A DNA stretch of 64,000 bases. Source: Oscillospiraceae bacterium (GTDB taxonomy: Bacteria > Bacillota > Clostridia > Oscillospirales > Oscillospiraceae). Shown piece after piece: positions 17,567 to 28,204 of this stretch. Numbering within the stretch: the stretch's first letter is position 1; every line of letters starts with the position of its first letter. The notes under the pieces were generated by a model that was given only the letters and a program-made list of their open reading frames with translations, made no database searches and was not told the DNA's origin. Made by a program: the position numbers and the translations under genes. The stretch is taken from contig CAJTCG010000013.1 of assembly GCA_910574635.1 (NCBI GenBank), forward strand, positions 58,318 through 122,317. Direction: 5' to 3'.

Positions 17567-19084
17567 TTATTGCACGATGAGGGTTTTTCCGTCCATTTCC
17601 GGCGGACAGGCCAGGCCCATCACATCCAGCATCGTCGGCGCGATATCGGCAAGCCTTCCGTCGCTCCGCAGCTCGGACCCCGCGCCGCAGAGAATGAAGG
17701 GCACAGGATTCGTGGTGTGGGCGGTCATGGGGCTTCCGTCTGGCTCCACCATCTGCTCCGCGTTTCCGTGGTCGGCGGTGATCATAGCGATGCCTCCCAT
17801 TTTCAAGGTGGCGTCCACCACCTTGCCCACGCAGGTATCCACGGTTTCCACCGCCTTGACCGCGGCGTCAAAAATTCCGGTATGGCCCACCATGTCGCAG
17901 TTGGCAAAATTCAGGATGATGACGTCGTAGGCCCCGGATTCAATGCGCTCCACGCATTTTTCGCAGACCTCCGGAGCGCTCATCTCCGGCTGAAGGTCGT
18001 AGGTAGCCACCTTGGGGGAGGGAACCAGCACCCGGTCCTCCCCGGGGAAGACGGTTTCGCTGCCGCCGTTGAAGAAGAAGGTCACATGGGCGTACTTCTC
18101 CGTCTCCGCGATGCGGAGCTGGGTCATGCCCATTTTGCTGAGGTATTCGCCCAGGCCGTTATTCACCAGCACCCGGGGGAAGGCCACCTCCACGTTGGGC
18201 ATGGAGGCGTCATACTCCGTGTTGCACACAAAGGTCAGGGGGAAGAACTGTCGGGTGAAGCCGTCAAACTCCGGGTCCACCAGAGTCCGGGTAATCTCCC
18301 GGGCCCGGTCGGGGCGGAAGTTGAAGAAGATCACGCTGTCGTTGTCGGAAATAGAGCCGTCGGCATCGCAGACCACGGGCTCCACGAACTCGTCGGTGAC
18401 GCCCTTTTCATAGGACTTTTTCACCGCGTCCACGGGGTCCGGGTTGTTGATGGGGCTCTCGCCGTAGACCATGGCGTCATAGGCCTGCTCCACCCGGTCC
18501 CAGCGTTTGTCCCGGTCCATGGCGTAGTACCGGCCCATGACCGTGGCGATTTTGCCCACGCCGATTTCCTCGCACTTCTCCACCGTCTGGGCCACAAAGC
18601 CCGCGCCGGAGGTGGGGGACACGTCCCGCCCATCCAGGAAGGCGTGGATATAGACCCGGGTAAGTCCCTTGTCCTTGGCCATTTTCAAAAGGGCGAAGAG
18701 GTGGGTCAGGTGGGAGTGGACGCCGCCGTCAGACAAAAGGCCGAACAGGTGCAGGGCGGAGCCCTTTTCCATGCAGGCGTCCATGGCGTGGAGGTAAGCG
18801 GGATTTTGGAAAAAGCTGCCGTCCTCAATGGAGCGGGTGATGCGGGGCAGGTCCTGGAAGACCACCCGGCCGCCGCCGATGTTGGTGTGGCCCACCTCGC
18901 TGTTGCCCATCTGCCCGTCGGGCAGGCCCACGTCCAGCCCGGAGGCGGAGAGGGTTGTGTGGGCGAACTCCTGGAAGAAGCCGTCCAGCCGGGGCGTTTT
19001 GGCGGTTTGGACGGCGTTTCCCGTCTCTCCGCCGCCGGTGCCGAAGCCGTCCATGATGATCAAAGTAGTCGGTGTTTTGTTCAT
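17567..19084 (-). CDS. gpmI: 2,3-bisphosphoglycerate-independent phosphoglycerate mutase
   Basis: Glycolytic enzyme interconverting 3- and 2-phosphoglycerate, manganese-dependent, alkaline-phosphatase superfamily. The 505-residue length is standard. Asp12 (MDGFG) and catalytic Ser62 (GNSEVGHTNIG) are present, as is the C-terminal metal site TADHGNAEQM. The ribosome site GAGGAGG precedes the ATG. It reads leftward after tpiA and pgk, forming a lower-glycolysis block, and ends at a strong terminator. Confidence 0.96.
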   Translation of the reverse strand: MNKTPTTLIIMDGFGTGGGETGNAVQTAKTPRLDGFFQEFAHTTLSASGLDVGLPDGQMGNSEVGHTNIGGGRVVFQDLPRITRSIEDGSFFQNPAYLHAMDACMEKGSALHLFGLLSDGGVHSHLTHLFALLKMAKDKGLTRVYIHAFLDGRDVSPTSGAGFVAQTVEKCEEIGVGKIATVMGRYYAMDRDKRWDRVEQAYDAMVYGESPINNPDPVDAVKKSYEKGVTDEFVEPVVCDADGSISDNDSVIFFNFRPDRAREITRTLVDPEFDGFTRQFFPLTFVCNTEYDASMPNVEVAFPRVLVNNGLGEYLSKMGMTQLRIAETEKYAHVTFFFNGGSETVFPGEDRVLVPSPKVATYDLQPEMSAPEVCEKCVERIESGAYDVIILNFANCDMVGHTGIFDAAVKAVETVDTCVGKVVDATLKMGGIAMITADHGNAEQMVEPDGSPMTAHTTNPVPFILCGAGSELRSDGRLADIAPTMLDVMGLACPPEMDGKTLIVQ

Positions 19085-19145
19085 TAAATACTCCTCCTCA
19101 GGGGAGAATTGAAATCATTTTCCCGACGGCATGTGCGTCAGGAAA

Positions 19146-19208
19146 ATTCCCCGATTCGTGCGCCTTGGGCGCATACACCCGTGACTGACGTCACTGGTGT
19201 GGGGGAAT
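19146..19208 (-). other. three-way-junction-like structure in the tpiA-gpmI gap
   Basis: An outer helix ATTCCCC (19146-19152) with GGGGAAT (19202-19208) encloses hairpin TGCGCC-ttg-GGCGCA (19159-19173) and hairpin ACACC-c-GTGAC/GTCAC-t-GGTGT (19175-19200). The fold is possible on either strand; transcription is most likely leftward. Its function is unknown: an untranslated-region element, a small RNA or a palindromic repeat are all possible. Confidence 0.55.
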
Positions 19209-19210
19209 CC

Positions 19211-19236
19211 AAAGGGGGGACGGAGTCCCCCCCTTT
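19211..19236 (-). terminator. candidate terminator after tpiA
   Basis: AAAGGGGGGAC (19211-19221) pairs with GTCCCCCCCTTT (19225-19236) with one bulged C. It lies just past the tpiA stop. The T-run is only the TTT of the stem, so termination may be partial. Confidence 0.5.
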
Positions 19237-19245
19237 GAGACGGAG

Positions 19246-20019
<774 letters not shown>

Positions 20020-20100
20020 GATGTTCAAAACTCCTTTATATTTATGTTTTCAAGATGGCGGGCGTCAGAGCCCGTGGGAAAGCAAAAAGCAATCAACTAA

Positions 20101-20129
20101 TATATAGCCGAACTGAGGGAAAAAGTCAA
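20101..20129 (-). promoter_or_regulatory. sigma-A promoter of tpiA
   Basis: -35 TTGACT (20129-20124), exact 17-base spacer, -10 TATATA (20106-20101). tpiA-gpmI can therefore be transcribed separately from pgk. Confidence 0.85.
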
Positions 20130-20175
20130 GGGCGCAGAGTGCTTTTTCCTGAACTTTTTCCTCAAAAATACGGCG

Positions 20176-21444
20176 TCAGGCGTCCAAAAGGCACGCCACG
20201 CCCGGCAGCTCTTTGCCTTCCAGGAACTCCAAAGAGGCTCCGCCGCCGGTGGAGATGTGGCTCATCTTGTCGGCGTAGCCCAGCTGCTCCACCGCCGCCG
20301 CGCTGTCTCCGCCGCCAATGACGGTGATGGCGGAGGTTTTGCTCAGGGCCTCGGCCATGGCCTCGGTGCCCTTGGCGAAGGCGGGGAACTCAAACACGCC
20401 CATGGGGCCGTTCCAGATGACGGTGCCCGCGCCGGACACGGCGTCACAGTAAAGCTTCACCGTCTCGGGCCCGATGTCCAGGCCCTCCCAGCCGTCGGGA
20501 ATTTCCCCGGCCTTGACGAGCTGGCTCTTGGCGTCGGGAGCAAACTTGTCGCCGCAGACGGTGTCCACCGGCAGAAGGAACTTCACGCCCTTGGCCTCGG
20601 CCTTGGCGATCATCTCTTTGGAATAGTCCATCCAGTCGGATTCCAGCAGGCTGTTGCCGACCTTGCCGCCCTGGGCGGCGGAGAAGGTGTAGGACATGCC
20701 GCCGCCGATGATGATGGTGTCGGCGATTTCCAGCAGGTTGTTGATAACCCCAATTTTGGAGGAGACCTTGGCCCCGCCCAGGATGGCCACCAGGGGCCGC
20801 TTGGGGCTGGCGATGGCGCCGCCCAGGAAGTCCAGCTCCTTCTGGATCAGAAAGCCGGAGACGGCGGGCAGGTAATCGGCCACGCCGGCGGTGGAGGCGT
20901 GGGCCCGGTGCACCGCGCCGAAGGCGTCGGACACGTAGACCTCCGCCATGGAGGCCATGGCCTTGGCAAGCTCCGGGTCGTTTTTGGTCTCGCCTTTTTC
21001 AAAGCGGGTGTTTTCCAGCAGCAGAATCTCGCCGGGCTTCAGGGCGGCGGCTTTGGCCTTGGCGTCCTCGCCCACCACGTCGGCGGCCATAGAGACGGGC
21101 TTGCCCAGCAGCTCGCCCAGGCGCTTGGCCACGGGAGCCAGGCTCAGCTTCGCCAGGGACTTCTTCCACTTCTCCTCGGTGAGGGAAGCGGGGTCCTTGC
21201 CCTTTTCGGCCTGCTTCTTGACCCATTTGTCAAAGCTGGCCTCGGGCTTGCCCAGGTGAGAGCAGGCGATCACGGCGGCGCCTTGCTCCAGCAGGTACTG
21301 AATGGTGGGCAGGGCGGCCACAATGCGCTTGTCGCTGGTGATCGCGCCGGTCTCCTTGTCCTGGGGGACGTTGAAATCGCAGCGCAGCAGCACCTTTTTG
21401 CCGGACACCTCTACGTCTTTGACGGTCTTCTTGTTGTAATTCAT
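20176..21444 (-). CDS. pgk: phosphoglycerate kinase
   Basis: Glycolytic ATP-producing kinase. The 422-residue protein has the N-terminal substrate-binding RCDFNVP and SHLGKPE motifs, and C-terminal nucleotide-binding GGAKVSSKI and GGGDSAAAV. It is about 25 residues longer than typical ~395-residue enzymes because of a Lys-rich insertion after [10 protein letters not shown] ([16 protein letters not shown] and onward). AGGAGGAG precedes the ATG. It is the first of three leftward glycolytic genes. Confidence 0.96.
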   Translation of the reverse strand: MNYNKKTVKDVEVSGKKVLLRCDFNVPQDKETGAITSDKRIVAALPTIQYLLEQGAAVIACSHLGKPEASFDKWVKKQAEKGKDPASLTEEKWKKSLAKLSLAPVAKRLGELLGKPVSMAADVVGEDAKAKAAALKPGEILLLENTRFEKGETKNDPELAKAMASMAEVYVSDAFGAVHRAHASTAGVADYLPAVSGFLIQKELDFLGGAIASPKRPLVAILGGAKVSSKIGVINNLLEIADTIIIGGGMSYTFSAAQGGKVGNSLLESDWMDYSKEMIAKAEAKGVKFLLPVDTVCGDKFAPDAKSQLVKAGEIPDGWEGLDIGPETVKLYCDAVSGAGTVIWNGPMGVFEFPAFAKGTEAMAEALSKTSAITVIGGGDSAAAVEQLGYADKMSHISTGGGASLEFLEGKELPGVACLLDA

Positions 21445-21516
21445 CTCAGGACTCCTCCTAAAAAGAACTTATTTCTCGGCGCGAACGCCGGTTTAAACAT
21501 ATTATAATGCTATAAG

Positions 21517-22020
21517 TTATAAGCGCGCCATTTCTCCCGTACCCAAAAGGCCGGGGAAGCCGCTTTGCCGCAGGGCCTCATATACGCATACGGCTACGGC
21601 GTTGCTCAGGTTCAGGCTCCGGGCCTCGTCCACCATGGGCAGCCGGACGCAGCGCTCCCGAAACCGCTCCCGGAAGGGGAGGGGCAGCCCGGCGGTCTCC
21701 TTGCCGAAGAAAAGCCAGCTGTCTTCCGTGAATGCTGCCTCCGTGTACGGCTGGGGAGCCTTGGTGGTGGTGAGCCAAAGGTCCGACGCGGCCTCCGGAT
21801 GGCGGCGGAAGAGGTCTTCCAGATTCTCGTAGTCCGAAACCTCCACCAAGTGCCAGTAGTCCAGGCCGCAGCGCTTCATGTTCCGCCGGATGGCGCCCTG
21901 GGAGATGTCGAAGCCCAGGGGGCGGACCAGATGGAGGCTGGAGCCGGTGGCGGCGCAGGTGCGGGCGATGTTCCCGCAGTTCTGGGGAATCTCCGGTTCC
22001 ACCAGTACGACGTGCAGCAT
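21517..22020 (-). CDS. trmL: tRNA (cytidine/uridine-2'-O-)-methyltransferase TrmL
   Basis: SPOUT-family enzyme that methylates the ribose of wobble position 34 in certain tRNA-Leu. The 167-residue size is typical. EPEIPQNCGNIARTCAATG is the N-terminal signature, and the knotted SAM site is formed by FGKETAGLP and the region RLPMVDEARSLNLSNAVAV. It lies at the start of the leftward glycolytic run, 72 bases ahead of pgk. Confidence 0.94.
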   Translation of the reverse strand: MLHVVLVEPEIPQNCGNIARTCAATGSSLHLVRPLGFDISQGAIRRNMKRCGLDYWHLVEVSDYENLEDLFRRHPEAASDLWLTTTKAPQPYTEAAFTEDSWLFFGKETAGLPLPFRERFRERCVRLPMVDEARSLNLSNAVAVCVYEALRQSGFPGLLGTGEMARL

Positions 22021-22053
22021 AGGGGCCCTCCCGCTTTTTCACAGAATAGTGTT

Positions 22054-22082
22054 ATTGTAATCTATTACCTTAACAAATTCAA
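22054..22082 (-). promoter_or_regulatory. sigma-A promoter of trmL
   Basis: -35 TTGAAT (22082-22077), 17-base spacer, -10 TACAAT (22059-22054), reading into trmL. Confidence 0.65.
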
Positions 22083-22290
22083 CTACATTCTTTGAAAAAA
22101 TTACATTTTTGATTAAAACATACCAGGGGGAAAAAGCAAATTCTGCGAAACGCCGAAAAAAGCCGGGAGATTTGGGGGCTTTTCTCTCTTTTTCCGTGAG
22201 CTCTGACAAAAAAGAACAAGAGACAGGAAAAAATTTGGAAAAAATTCTAGGGACAAATTCACCGTAACCACTGGATTTTCCCCAAAAGTT

Positions 22291-22299
22291 TGCTATAAT
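22291..22299 (+). promoter_or_regulatory. extended -10 promoter ahead of the GlmU-like/prs operon
   Basis: TGCTATAAT is a perfect extended -10. The -35 position (CTGGAT) is poor. It lies 41 bases before the ATG at 22341. Confidence 0.65.
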
Positions 22300-22340
22300 G
22301 GAGTTGTCTTTAGTAAAAATGTGCAAAGGAGGGCGAGTTC

Positions 22341-22829
22341 ATGAGTTGTCCGAAACAGGCTGTTTTGATTTTTGAGGAAGACGCCGCCGTCCCGGCGGGC
22401 TTGAAGCCGCTGATGCTGGAAACCGTGCTGTCCCGTCCCATCCTATCCTGGGTATGCGACCGATTGCGGGCTGAAGGCGTTCAGCGGCTTTTCGCTGTCT
22501 GCGGCCCTCGCTTCGCGGAGGAAGCCCGGGGCATCCTGCCCCCGGAGTCCGCCGTTTCCGAGCAGTGGACGGACCTGGAGTCGTTTTTGGACACGGACGG
22601 CGCCACGCTGGTGCTCCCCAGGGCCGCGTTCCCCATGGAGGAGGCCGGGCCGGGCTTTGCCTACGCCGCGCCGGGCCGGGAGCTCCGGGAGACCTGGCGG
22701 GTGAAAATGACCAACAGCGTGCAGGGCGCGGAGCTGGTCTCCGGCTGGCTGCCGGTCTACGGGCCGGACACCGTGGCCGAGATTGAGGCGCTGCTGCGGC
22801 AGAGGGAAGCCTCCAAGGAAATGGGATAA
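22341..22829 (+). CDS. short GlmU-like nucleotidyltransferase remnant
   Basis: The 162-residue protein begins CPKQAVLIFEEDAAVPAGLKPLML and continues VLSRPILSWVCDRLRAEGV. This follows the layout of the GlmU N-terminal sugar-nucleotidyltransferase domain (beta strand, GxG-type loop, then a conserved Lys-Pro), but the usual GxGTRM loop is replaced by EEDAAVPAG and both the second half of the domain and the acyltransferase repeats are missing. In many Firmicutes full-length glmU sits directly upstream of prs, as here, so I infer a degenerate or repurposed GlmU. It has a clean AAAGGAGG ribosome site and intact frame, so it is probably expressed. Confidence 0.6.
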   Translation: MSCPKQAVLIFEEDAAVPAGLKPLMLETVLSRPILSWVCDRLRAEGVQRLFAVCGPRFAEEARGILPPESAVSEQWTDLESFLDTDGATLVLPRAAFPMEEAGPGFAYAAPGRELRETWRVKMTNSVQGAELVSGWLPVYGPDTVAEIEALLRQREASKEMG

Positions 22830-22919
22830 AGAAAAAAGTGAATTCGTCCGGCCAATGGCGCGGCTGGACAAAAAAATAAATGACCGGAGGCCCGGTCATG
22901 GAAAGAGAGCGTTTAGGAT

Positions 22920-23876
22920 ATGATTTCACACGGGAAAGATATCAAGGTGTTCTCCGGCAACGCGAACCTGAAGCTGGCGAAGGAAATCTGCGCGCAGATG
23001 GGCACGAAGCTGGGAGAGGCCGAGGTCGGCGCCTTCTCCGACGGCGAGGTGTTTGTCTCCCTGTATGAGACCGTCCGGGGCAGCGACGTTTTCGTGGTCC
23101 AGCCCACCTGCAGCCCGGTTAACAACAACCTGATGGAGCTGCTCATCATCATCGACGCGCTGAAGCGGGCCTCCGCAGGCCGCATTACCGCCGTCATTCC
23201 CTACTACGGCTATGCCCGGCAGGACCGGAAGGCCAAGGCCCGGGACCCCATCACCGCCAAGCTGGTGGCCAACATGATCACCGCCGCCGGGGCGGACCGG
23301 GTGCTGACCATGGACCTCCACGCCGCCCAGATCCAGGGCTTCTTCGATATCCCGGTGGACAACTTGGCGGGCAACCCCATTTTCGTGGACTACTACGCCA
23401 AGAAGTTTGGCGGCAGCTGTGAGGACATGGTGGTGGTATCCCCGGACGTGGGCTCTGTCTCCCGGGCCCGGGCCTTTGCCCAGAAGCTGCACATGCAGCT
23501 GGCCATTGTGGATAAGCGCCGCCAGCGGGCCAACCACTGCGAGGTCATGAATGTCATCGGCGACGTGGAGGGACGGGACTGCATCCTCTTTGACGACCTG
23601 GTGGACACCGGCGGGTCCCTCTGCAATGCCGCCCAGGCCCTGATGGACAATGGGGCCCACAGCGTCCACGCCTGTGCCTCCCACGGCGTGCTCTCCGGCC
23701 CGGCCATTGACCGGATCAATGCCAGCCCCATTCAGGAGCTGGCCCTGCTGGACACCATCCCGGCCATTCAGCCGGAGCTGAGCAGCAAGGTGAAGTATCT
23801 CTCCGTGGCGCCTATGTTCTGCGAGGCCATCGAGCGGGTCTATCAGGAGGTTTCCATCTCCAAGCTGTTCCGCTGA
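22920..23876 (+). CDS. prs: ribose-phosphate pyrophosphokinase (PRPP synthetase)
   Basis: Makes PRPP from ribose-5-phosphate and ATP for purine, pyrimidine, His, Trp and NAD synthesis. Length 318 residues. KVFSGNAN at the N-terminus, YYGYARQDRK as flexible-loop region, TMDLHAAQIQGFF as metal and ATP site, and the PRPP-binding DDLVDTGGS near 210-220 are all intact. The ribosome site is weak (TTTAGGAT). Two small hairpins precede it (around 22840-22860 and 22880-22899), perhaps limiting expression. Confidence 0.96.
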   Translation: MISHGKDIKVFSGNANLKLAKEICAQMGTKLGEAEVGAFSDGEVFVSLYETVRGSDVFVVQPTCSPVNNNLMELLIIIDALKRASAGRITAVIPYYGYARQDRKAKARDPITAKLVANMITAAGADRVLTMDLHAAQIQGFFDIPVDNLAGNPIFVDYYAKKFGGSCEDMVVVSPDVGSVSRARAFAQKLHMQLAIVDKRRQRANHCEVMNVIGDVEGRDCILFDDLVDTGGSLCNAAQALMDNGAHSVHACASHGVLSGPAIDRINASPIQELALLDTIPAIQPELSSKVKYLSVAPMFCEAIERVYQEVSISKLFR

Positions 23877-23914
23877 GGCCGGCGTCCGCATCTATAAAAC
23901 AATAGAGCCATCCA

Positions 23915-23941
23915 AGGCGGGGAAGTCGTACTTCCCCGCCT
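23915..23941. terminator. hairpin after prs
   Basis: AGGCGGGGAAGT (23915-23926) and its exact complement (23930-23941) form a 12-bp stem with a three-base loop. No immediate T-run follows; a T-rich stretch lies ~25 bases on. Confidence 0.55.
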
Positions 23942-23997
23942 ACGTGGGTTGTGCGGAATGGTCGAATTTTTGATTTTTTTGGAAAGGCGGGACCGAT

Positions 23998-24585
23998 ATG
24001 CTGTTTGGAAATAAGGGCTCCTCCGTGGAGTGGCTGATCGCGGGGCTGGGGAACCCTGGAACGAAGTACGAGAACACCCGGCACAACATGGGCTTTCGGG
24101 CGGTGGAGCTGCTGGCGGAGCAAAAGGGCGTGAAGCTGAACAAGGTGAAGTTCAAGTCCGCCTACAACCTGATGGAGTTCGCCGGGGCCCGGTGCCTGGT
24201 GATGAAACCTCAGACCTACATGAACCTCTCCGGCGAAGCGGTGCGGGAGGCGGCGCAGTTTTATAAAATCCCCCCGGACCATGTGCTGGTGATTTACGAC
24301 GACGTGGCCCTTCCCGTGGGAAAGCTGCGGGTACGGCCCACCGGTTCCGCCGGGGGGCACAACGGCATCAAAAACATCATCGCCCACTTGGGCACCCAGG
24401 ACTTTCCCCGGATCAAAATCGGCACCGGGGCCCCGGAGGACAAGGACGGCATGATCAACTGGGTCATCGGCGTCCCCTCCCAGAAAGAGCGGGAGGTCCT
24501 TCTGGAAGCCTTCCGGCGGGCCATTGAGGCGGCGGCGTGCGTCATTGAGCACGGCTGCCAGAGGGCCATGAACGATTTTAACTGA
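23998..24585 (+). CDS. pth: peptidyl-tRNA hydrolase
   Basis: Recycles peptidyl-tRNAs that fall off ribosomes. The 195-residue product has GLGNPGTKYENTRHNMGF near residues 16-33 (Asn19 and catalytic His29), MKPQTYMNLSG and YDDVALPVGKLRVR. The start lies a few residues further upstream than in common Pth. It precedes mfd by 18 bases, matching the conserved Bacillus order prs-pth-mfd. Confidence 0.95.
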   Translation: MLFGNKGSSVEWLIAGLGNPGTKYENTRHNMGFRAVELLAEQKGVKLNKVKFKSAYNLMEFAGARCLVMKPQTYMNLSGEAVREAAQFYKIPPDHVLVIYDDVALPVGKLRVRPTGSAGGHNGIKNIIAHLGTQDFPRIKIGTGAPEDKDGMINWVIGVPSQKEREVLLEAFRRAIEAAACVIEHGCQRAMNDFN

Positions 24586-24603
24586 CTGCAAAGGGTTTTT
24601 GCC

Positions 24604-27600
24604 ATGAAGCATCTGCTGGAAAAACTGATGACCATTCCGGAGGCGGGGGAGCTGCTCCGCCGGGTGGAGGACGGCGGCTGTCCCGCCGCGGTGACGGGCC
24701 TTCAGCCCGTACAGCGGGCCTGCCTGGGCGCGGCGGCAGCTCGGGCGGCGGGCCGTCCGGCGGTCTTTGTCTGCGGCGACGAGGGGGAGGCCCGGCAGCT
24801 GGCCGGGGACTTGGAGGCCCTGCTGGGCGAAGCTCCGGTGACGCTGCTGAGCCGGGAGTGGCGGCTCCGCCCCGGGGCGGTGTCCTCCCGGGACTGGGAG
24901 CGGGGCCGCCTGGCGGCGCTGTACGCCATGGCCCAGGGCGCTCCCGGGGCCGTTGTGGCCACCGCCGACGCACTGATGGCCCGGACCATGCCTCCGGAAC
25001 TGCTGAGGGATCTGTCTGTCATTTTGAGGGTGGGAGAACGTCTGGATCTGAGCGATTTGCCGGACCGGCTTCTCTCCGCCGGGTATGTCCGCTGCCAGCA
25101 GGTGGAGGGCGTGGGCCAGTTTGCCCTCCGGGGCGGCATTCTGGACGTGTTCTCCCCCCTGATGGACCAGCCGGTCCGCTGTGAGTTCTTCGACGATGAA
25201 ATCGACTCCATGGGGGCCTTTGACCCCGGTACCCAGCGGCGGACGGCGAACCTGGATTCCGCCCTGATTCTCCCCGCCGCCGAGGTCCTGCCCCGGCAGG
25301 CAAAGGGAGGACTGGAGGGCCTGGGGGAGAAGCTCCTGGCCCTGGCCGGAAAGCTGGAGAAAAAGGGCTCTCCCGCCGCCGCTCATCTCCGGGAGGACGG
25401 TGAGCGCCTGAAAAACGGTTCCGTCCCCGAGGGAATGGACCGCTATCTGACCGCCGTCTATCCTAAAGCCGCCGCCGGAGTCCACTATCTGCCCCAGGAC
25501 GCCCTGGTGTTCCTTTGCGAGGCGGGCCGGGTGGACGAGCGGGTGAAGGGCGCGCTGCTCCAAAACCGGCAGGACCTGGAGACTTTAATGGAGGCCGGGA
25601 TTTTAGCAGGAGACTACGCGAAGCTGCTCCTCTCCGCCGAGGAGCTTTACGCCGCCTTGGAGGCCTTCCCGGTGATCATGGCGGGGGCTCTGCCCACTTC
25701 CCGCTATCCATACCCGCCCAAGGGCATTTTGAGCGTCAACGCCCGCCAGCTCAGCTCTTACGGCGGCAGCCTGGAGACCGCCGTCACGGATTTGGAGCAG
25801 TACCGGGAGAGCGGCAGCGCTGTGCTGCTGCTGTGCGGCGGGGAGACGCGGGCGAAAAATCTCCACAATCTCCTCTCGGAACGGGGGATTCCCGCTGCCC
25901 TGGACATCAAGGGAACCGCCATGCCGGGCCCCGGGGAAGTGCGGATATCCGTGGGAGCCCTCTCCGCCGGGTGCGAGTGGCCGGCCCTGAAGCTGGCGGT
26001 GCTGACGGAGGGGCAGCTCATCGCCCCCTCCCGGAAGCGGGCGCGGCCCAAAAAGGATTCCAACCGCCAGAAAATCCAGTCCTATACCGACTTGAAGCCG
26101 GGGGATCTGGTGGTCCATGCTCACCACGGTGTAGGCCGCTTCGCGGGCATCCAGCGGATGCCGGTGGACGGCGTGGAGAAGGACTATATTAAAATTAACT
26201 ACGCCGGGGGGGACTGCCTCTATGTCCCCGCCACGGCGCTGGATTTGGTAAGCAAGTATATCGGCGGCGGGGAGGACGGCGAGGGCAGCCGGAAGCTGAA
26301 CAAGCTGGGAGGCACCGAGTGGGCCAAGCAGAAAACCCGGGCCAAGAAGGCCGTCAAGGACCTGGCCAAGGGCCTGACGAAGCTCTACGCCGAGCGCCAG
26401 CGCTGTCCCGGCTTCGCCTTTTCCCAGGACTCCCCCTGGCAGCAGGAGTTTGAGGAGGCGTTTCCCTACGCGGAGACGGACGACCAGCTCCGGGCCATCG
26501 CGGAAATCAAGAAGGACATGGAGCGCCCGAGGCCCATGGACCGCCTCCTCTGCGGCGACGTGGGCTACGGCAAGACGGAGGTGGCTCTCCGGGCGGTGAT
26601 GAAGTGCGTGCTGGACGGGAAGCAGGCAGCCATTCTGGTGCCCACCACCGTCCTGGCCCAGCAGCACTACGCCACGGCCATGGGCCGCTTCCGGGATTTC
26701 CCGGTGCGGATTGAGGTTTTGTCCCGCTTCACGCCGCCCAAGGACCAAAAGCGTATTTTGGAGCTGGCGAAGGAGGGCCGGGTGGATCTTCTCATCGGTA
26801 CTCACAAGCTGCTGCAAAAGGGCATGGAATTCAAGGATCTGGGGCTGCTCATCATCGACGAGGAGCAGCGCTTCGGCGTCACCCACAAGGAGCGCTTGAA
26901 GGAGATGAGCCGTCAGGTGGACGTGCTGACCCTGTCCGCCACGCCCATTCCCCGGACGCTGAACATGGCCCTGTCGGGCCTCCGGGACATGTCCGCCATC
27001 GAGGAGCCCCCGGCGGATCGCCAGCCGGTCCAGACTTATGTGCTGGAGCACGATTGGGCCATTTTGGAGGACGCCATGCGGAAGGAGCTTGACCGGGGCG
27101 GACAGATTTACTACCTTCACAACCGGGTGGAGAGCATTGACCGCGCGGCCTCCCGCATTCAAAAGATGCTGGGGCCCGAGGTCCATGTGGTCACCGGCCA
27201 TGGGAAGATGAGCGAACAGGAGCTGTCCGCCGTTATGGGGGCCATGGTGGAGGGAGAGGCGGACGTGCTGGTCTGCACCACCATCATAGAGACGGGCATT
27301 GACATCTCCAATGTCAATACGCTTATCGTAGAGGACGCGGACAAAATGGGCCTGGCCCAGCTCCACCAGCTCCGGGGCCGCATCGGCCGCAGCGCCCGGC
27401 GGGCTTACGCCTACCTGACCTTCCGAAAGGGGAAAGTCCTCCAGGAGATTGCCGCCAAGCGCCTTTCGGCCATCCGGGAGTACGTGGAGTTTGGCTCCGG
27501 CTTCCGCATCGCCATGCGGGACCTGGAGATTCGGGGGGCGGGGAATCTTCTGGGCCCGGAGCAGTCCGGATATCTCATGAGCGTGGGCTATGACCTCTAT

Positions 27601-28104
27601 TTAAAGCTCTTGGAGGAGGCCGTGCTGGAGGAGCGGGGCGAGGAGAGGCAGATCGAAACGGAGTGCTCCGCCGACCTGACCGTCAACGCCAACATCCCGG
27701 AGCGTTACGTCTCCTCCCCGGAGCAGCGGATGGACCTCTACCGCCGCATCGCCGCTATCCGCTCCAACGACGACGCGTCGGACCTGCTGGACGAGCTTTT
27801 GGACCGCTATGGGGAGGCTCCCAAGCCGGTGCTGGCCCTGCTGGACGTGGCCCTTTTGCGGGCGGCGGCGGCCAAGGCGGGGGTGTCGGACATTACCCAG
27901 AAGAAGGACGTCCTCCGCTTCCAGATGGCGGTGTTCCGCCCGGAGGCGGTGGTGAAGGTCTGCGGGCTGAACAAGTACCGCCAGCGCCTGTCCGTGGCCG
28001 CCGGAGAGGACCCGGCCCTGAAGCTGAAGCTGAAGCCCGGCGCGGACGCGCTGGAGAGCGCCATGGAGCTGGTGGAGGATTTGAAGCTGCAAACCCAGGC
28101 GTAA
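24604..28104 (+). CDS. mfd: transcription-repair coupling factor
   Basis: Removes RNA polymerase stalled at DNA lesions and recruits UvrA. The 1166-residue length is typical. N-terminal UvrB-like module, then the RNA-polymerase interacting domain around 500-560 ([16 protein letters not shown]), then the RecG-like helicase with Walker A GDVGYGKT at 651-658, DEEQRFG near 752 and the motif VI region [15 protein letters not shown]. The C-terminal TRCF domain is complete. It ends at a strong terminator. Confidence 0.97.
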   Translation: MKHLLEKLMTIPEAGELLRRVEDGGCPAAVTGLQPVQRACLGAAAARAAGRPAVFVCGDEGEARQLAGDLEALLGEAPVTLLSREWRLRPGAVSSRDWERGRLAALYAMAQGAPGAVVATADALMARTMPPELLRDLSVILRVGERLDLSDLPDRLLSAGYVRCQQVEGVGQFALRGGILDVFSPLMDQPVRCEFFDDEIDSMGAFDPGTQRRTANLDSALILPAAEVLPRQAKGGLEGLGEKLLALAGKLEKKGSPAAAHLREDGERLKNGSVPEGMDRYLTAVYPKAAAGVHYLPQDALVFLCEAGRVDERVKGALLQNRQDLETLMEAGILAGDYAKLLLSAEELYAALEAFPVIMAGALPTSRYPYPPKGILSVNARQLSSYGGSLETAVTDLEQYRESGSAVLLLCGGETRAKNLHNLLSERGIPAALDIKGTAMPGPGEVRISVGALSAGCEWPALKLAVLTEGQLIAPSRKRARPKKDSNRQKIQSYTDLKPGDLVVHAHHGVGRFAGIQRMPVDGVEKDYIKINYAGGDCLYVPATALDLVSKYIGGGEDGEGSRKLNKLGGTEWAKQKTRAKKAVKDLAKGLTKLYAERQRCPGFAFSQDSPWQQEFEEAFPYAETDDQLRAIAEIKKDMERPRPMDRLLCGDVGYGKTEVALRAVMKCVLDGKQAAILVPTTVLAQQHYATAMGRFRDFPVRIEVLSRFTPPKDQKRILELAKEGRVDLLIGTHKLLQKGMEFKDLGLLIIDEEQRFGVTHKERLKEMSRQVDVLTLSATPIPRTLNMALSGLRDMSAIEEPPADRQPVQTYVLEHDWAILEDAMRKELDRGGQIYYLHNRVESIDRAASRIQKMLGPEVHVVTGHGKMSEQELSAVMGAMVEGEADVLVCTTIIETGIDISNVNTLIVEDADKMGLAQLHQLRGRIGRSARRAYAYLTFRKGKVLQEIAAKRLSAIREYVEFGSGFRIAMRDLEIRGAGNLLGPEQSGYLMSVGYDLYLKLLEEAVLEERGEERQIETECSADLTVNANIPERYVSSPEQRMDLYRRIAAIRSNDDASDLLDELLDRYGEAPKPVLALLDVALLRAAAAKAGVSDITQKKDVLRFQMAVFRPEAVVKVCGLNKYRQRLSVAAGEDPALKLKLKPGADALESAMELVEDLKLQTQA

Positions 28105-28138
28105 AACACGGGGGATCTGAAGACAGATCCCCCGTGTT
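28105..28138 (+). terminator. terminator after mfd
   Basis: AACACGGGGGATCT (28105-28118), a six-base loop, then the exact complement (28125-28138), starting right at the mfd stop codon. Confidence 0.85.
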
Positions 28139-28204
28139 GTCATATCTTCCATTCCTTCCCAATATAATGGTTGGGACAACCTCATGATGGGAGGAGTGGG
28201 AGCG

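Larger units (their letters stand above)
22021..22340. other. AT-rich divergent intergenic region
   Basis: This 320-base gap between trmL (leftward) and the GlmU-like gene (rightward) is strikingly A+T-rich against its neighbours and holds the promoters of both. Short open frames on the minus strand start without ribosome sites and were not accepted. No other structure stands out. Confidence 0.6.

Noticed and set aside
22880..23068. 62-codon frame overlapping the prs start
   Set aside because: Out-of-frame shadow of prs; its start lies in a hairpin with no ribosome site.
23812..27366. Long minus-strand frames opposite pth and mfd (583 and 587 codons)
   Set aside because: Mirror frames of third-position GC bias in pth/mfd; no domains or start signals.
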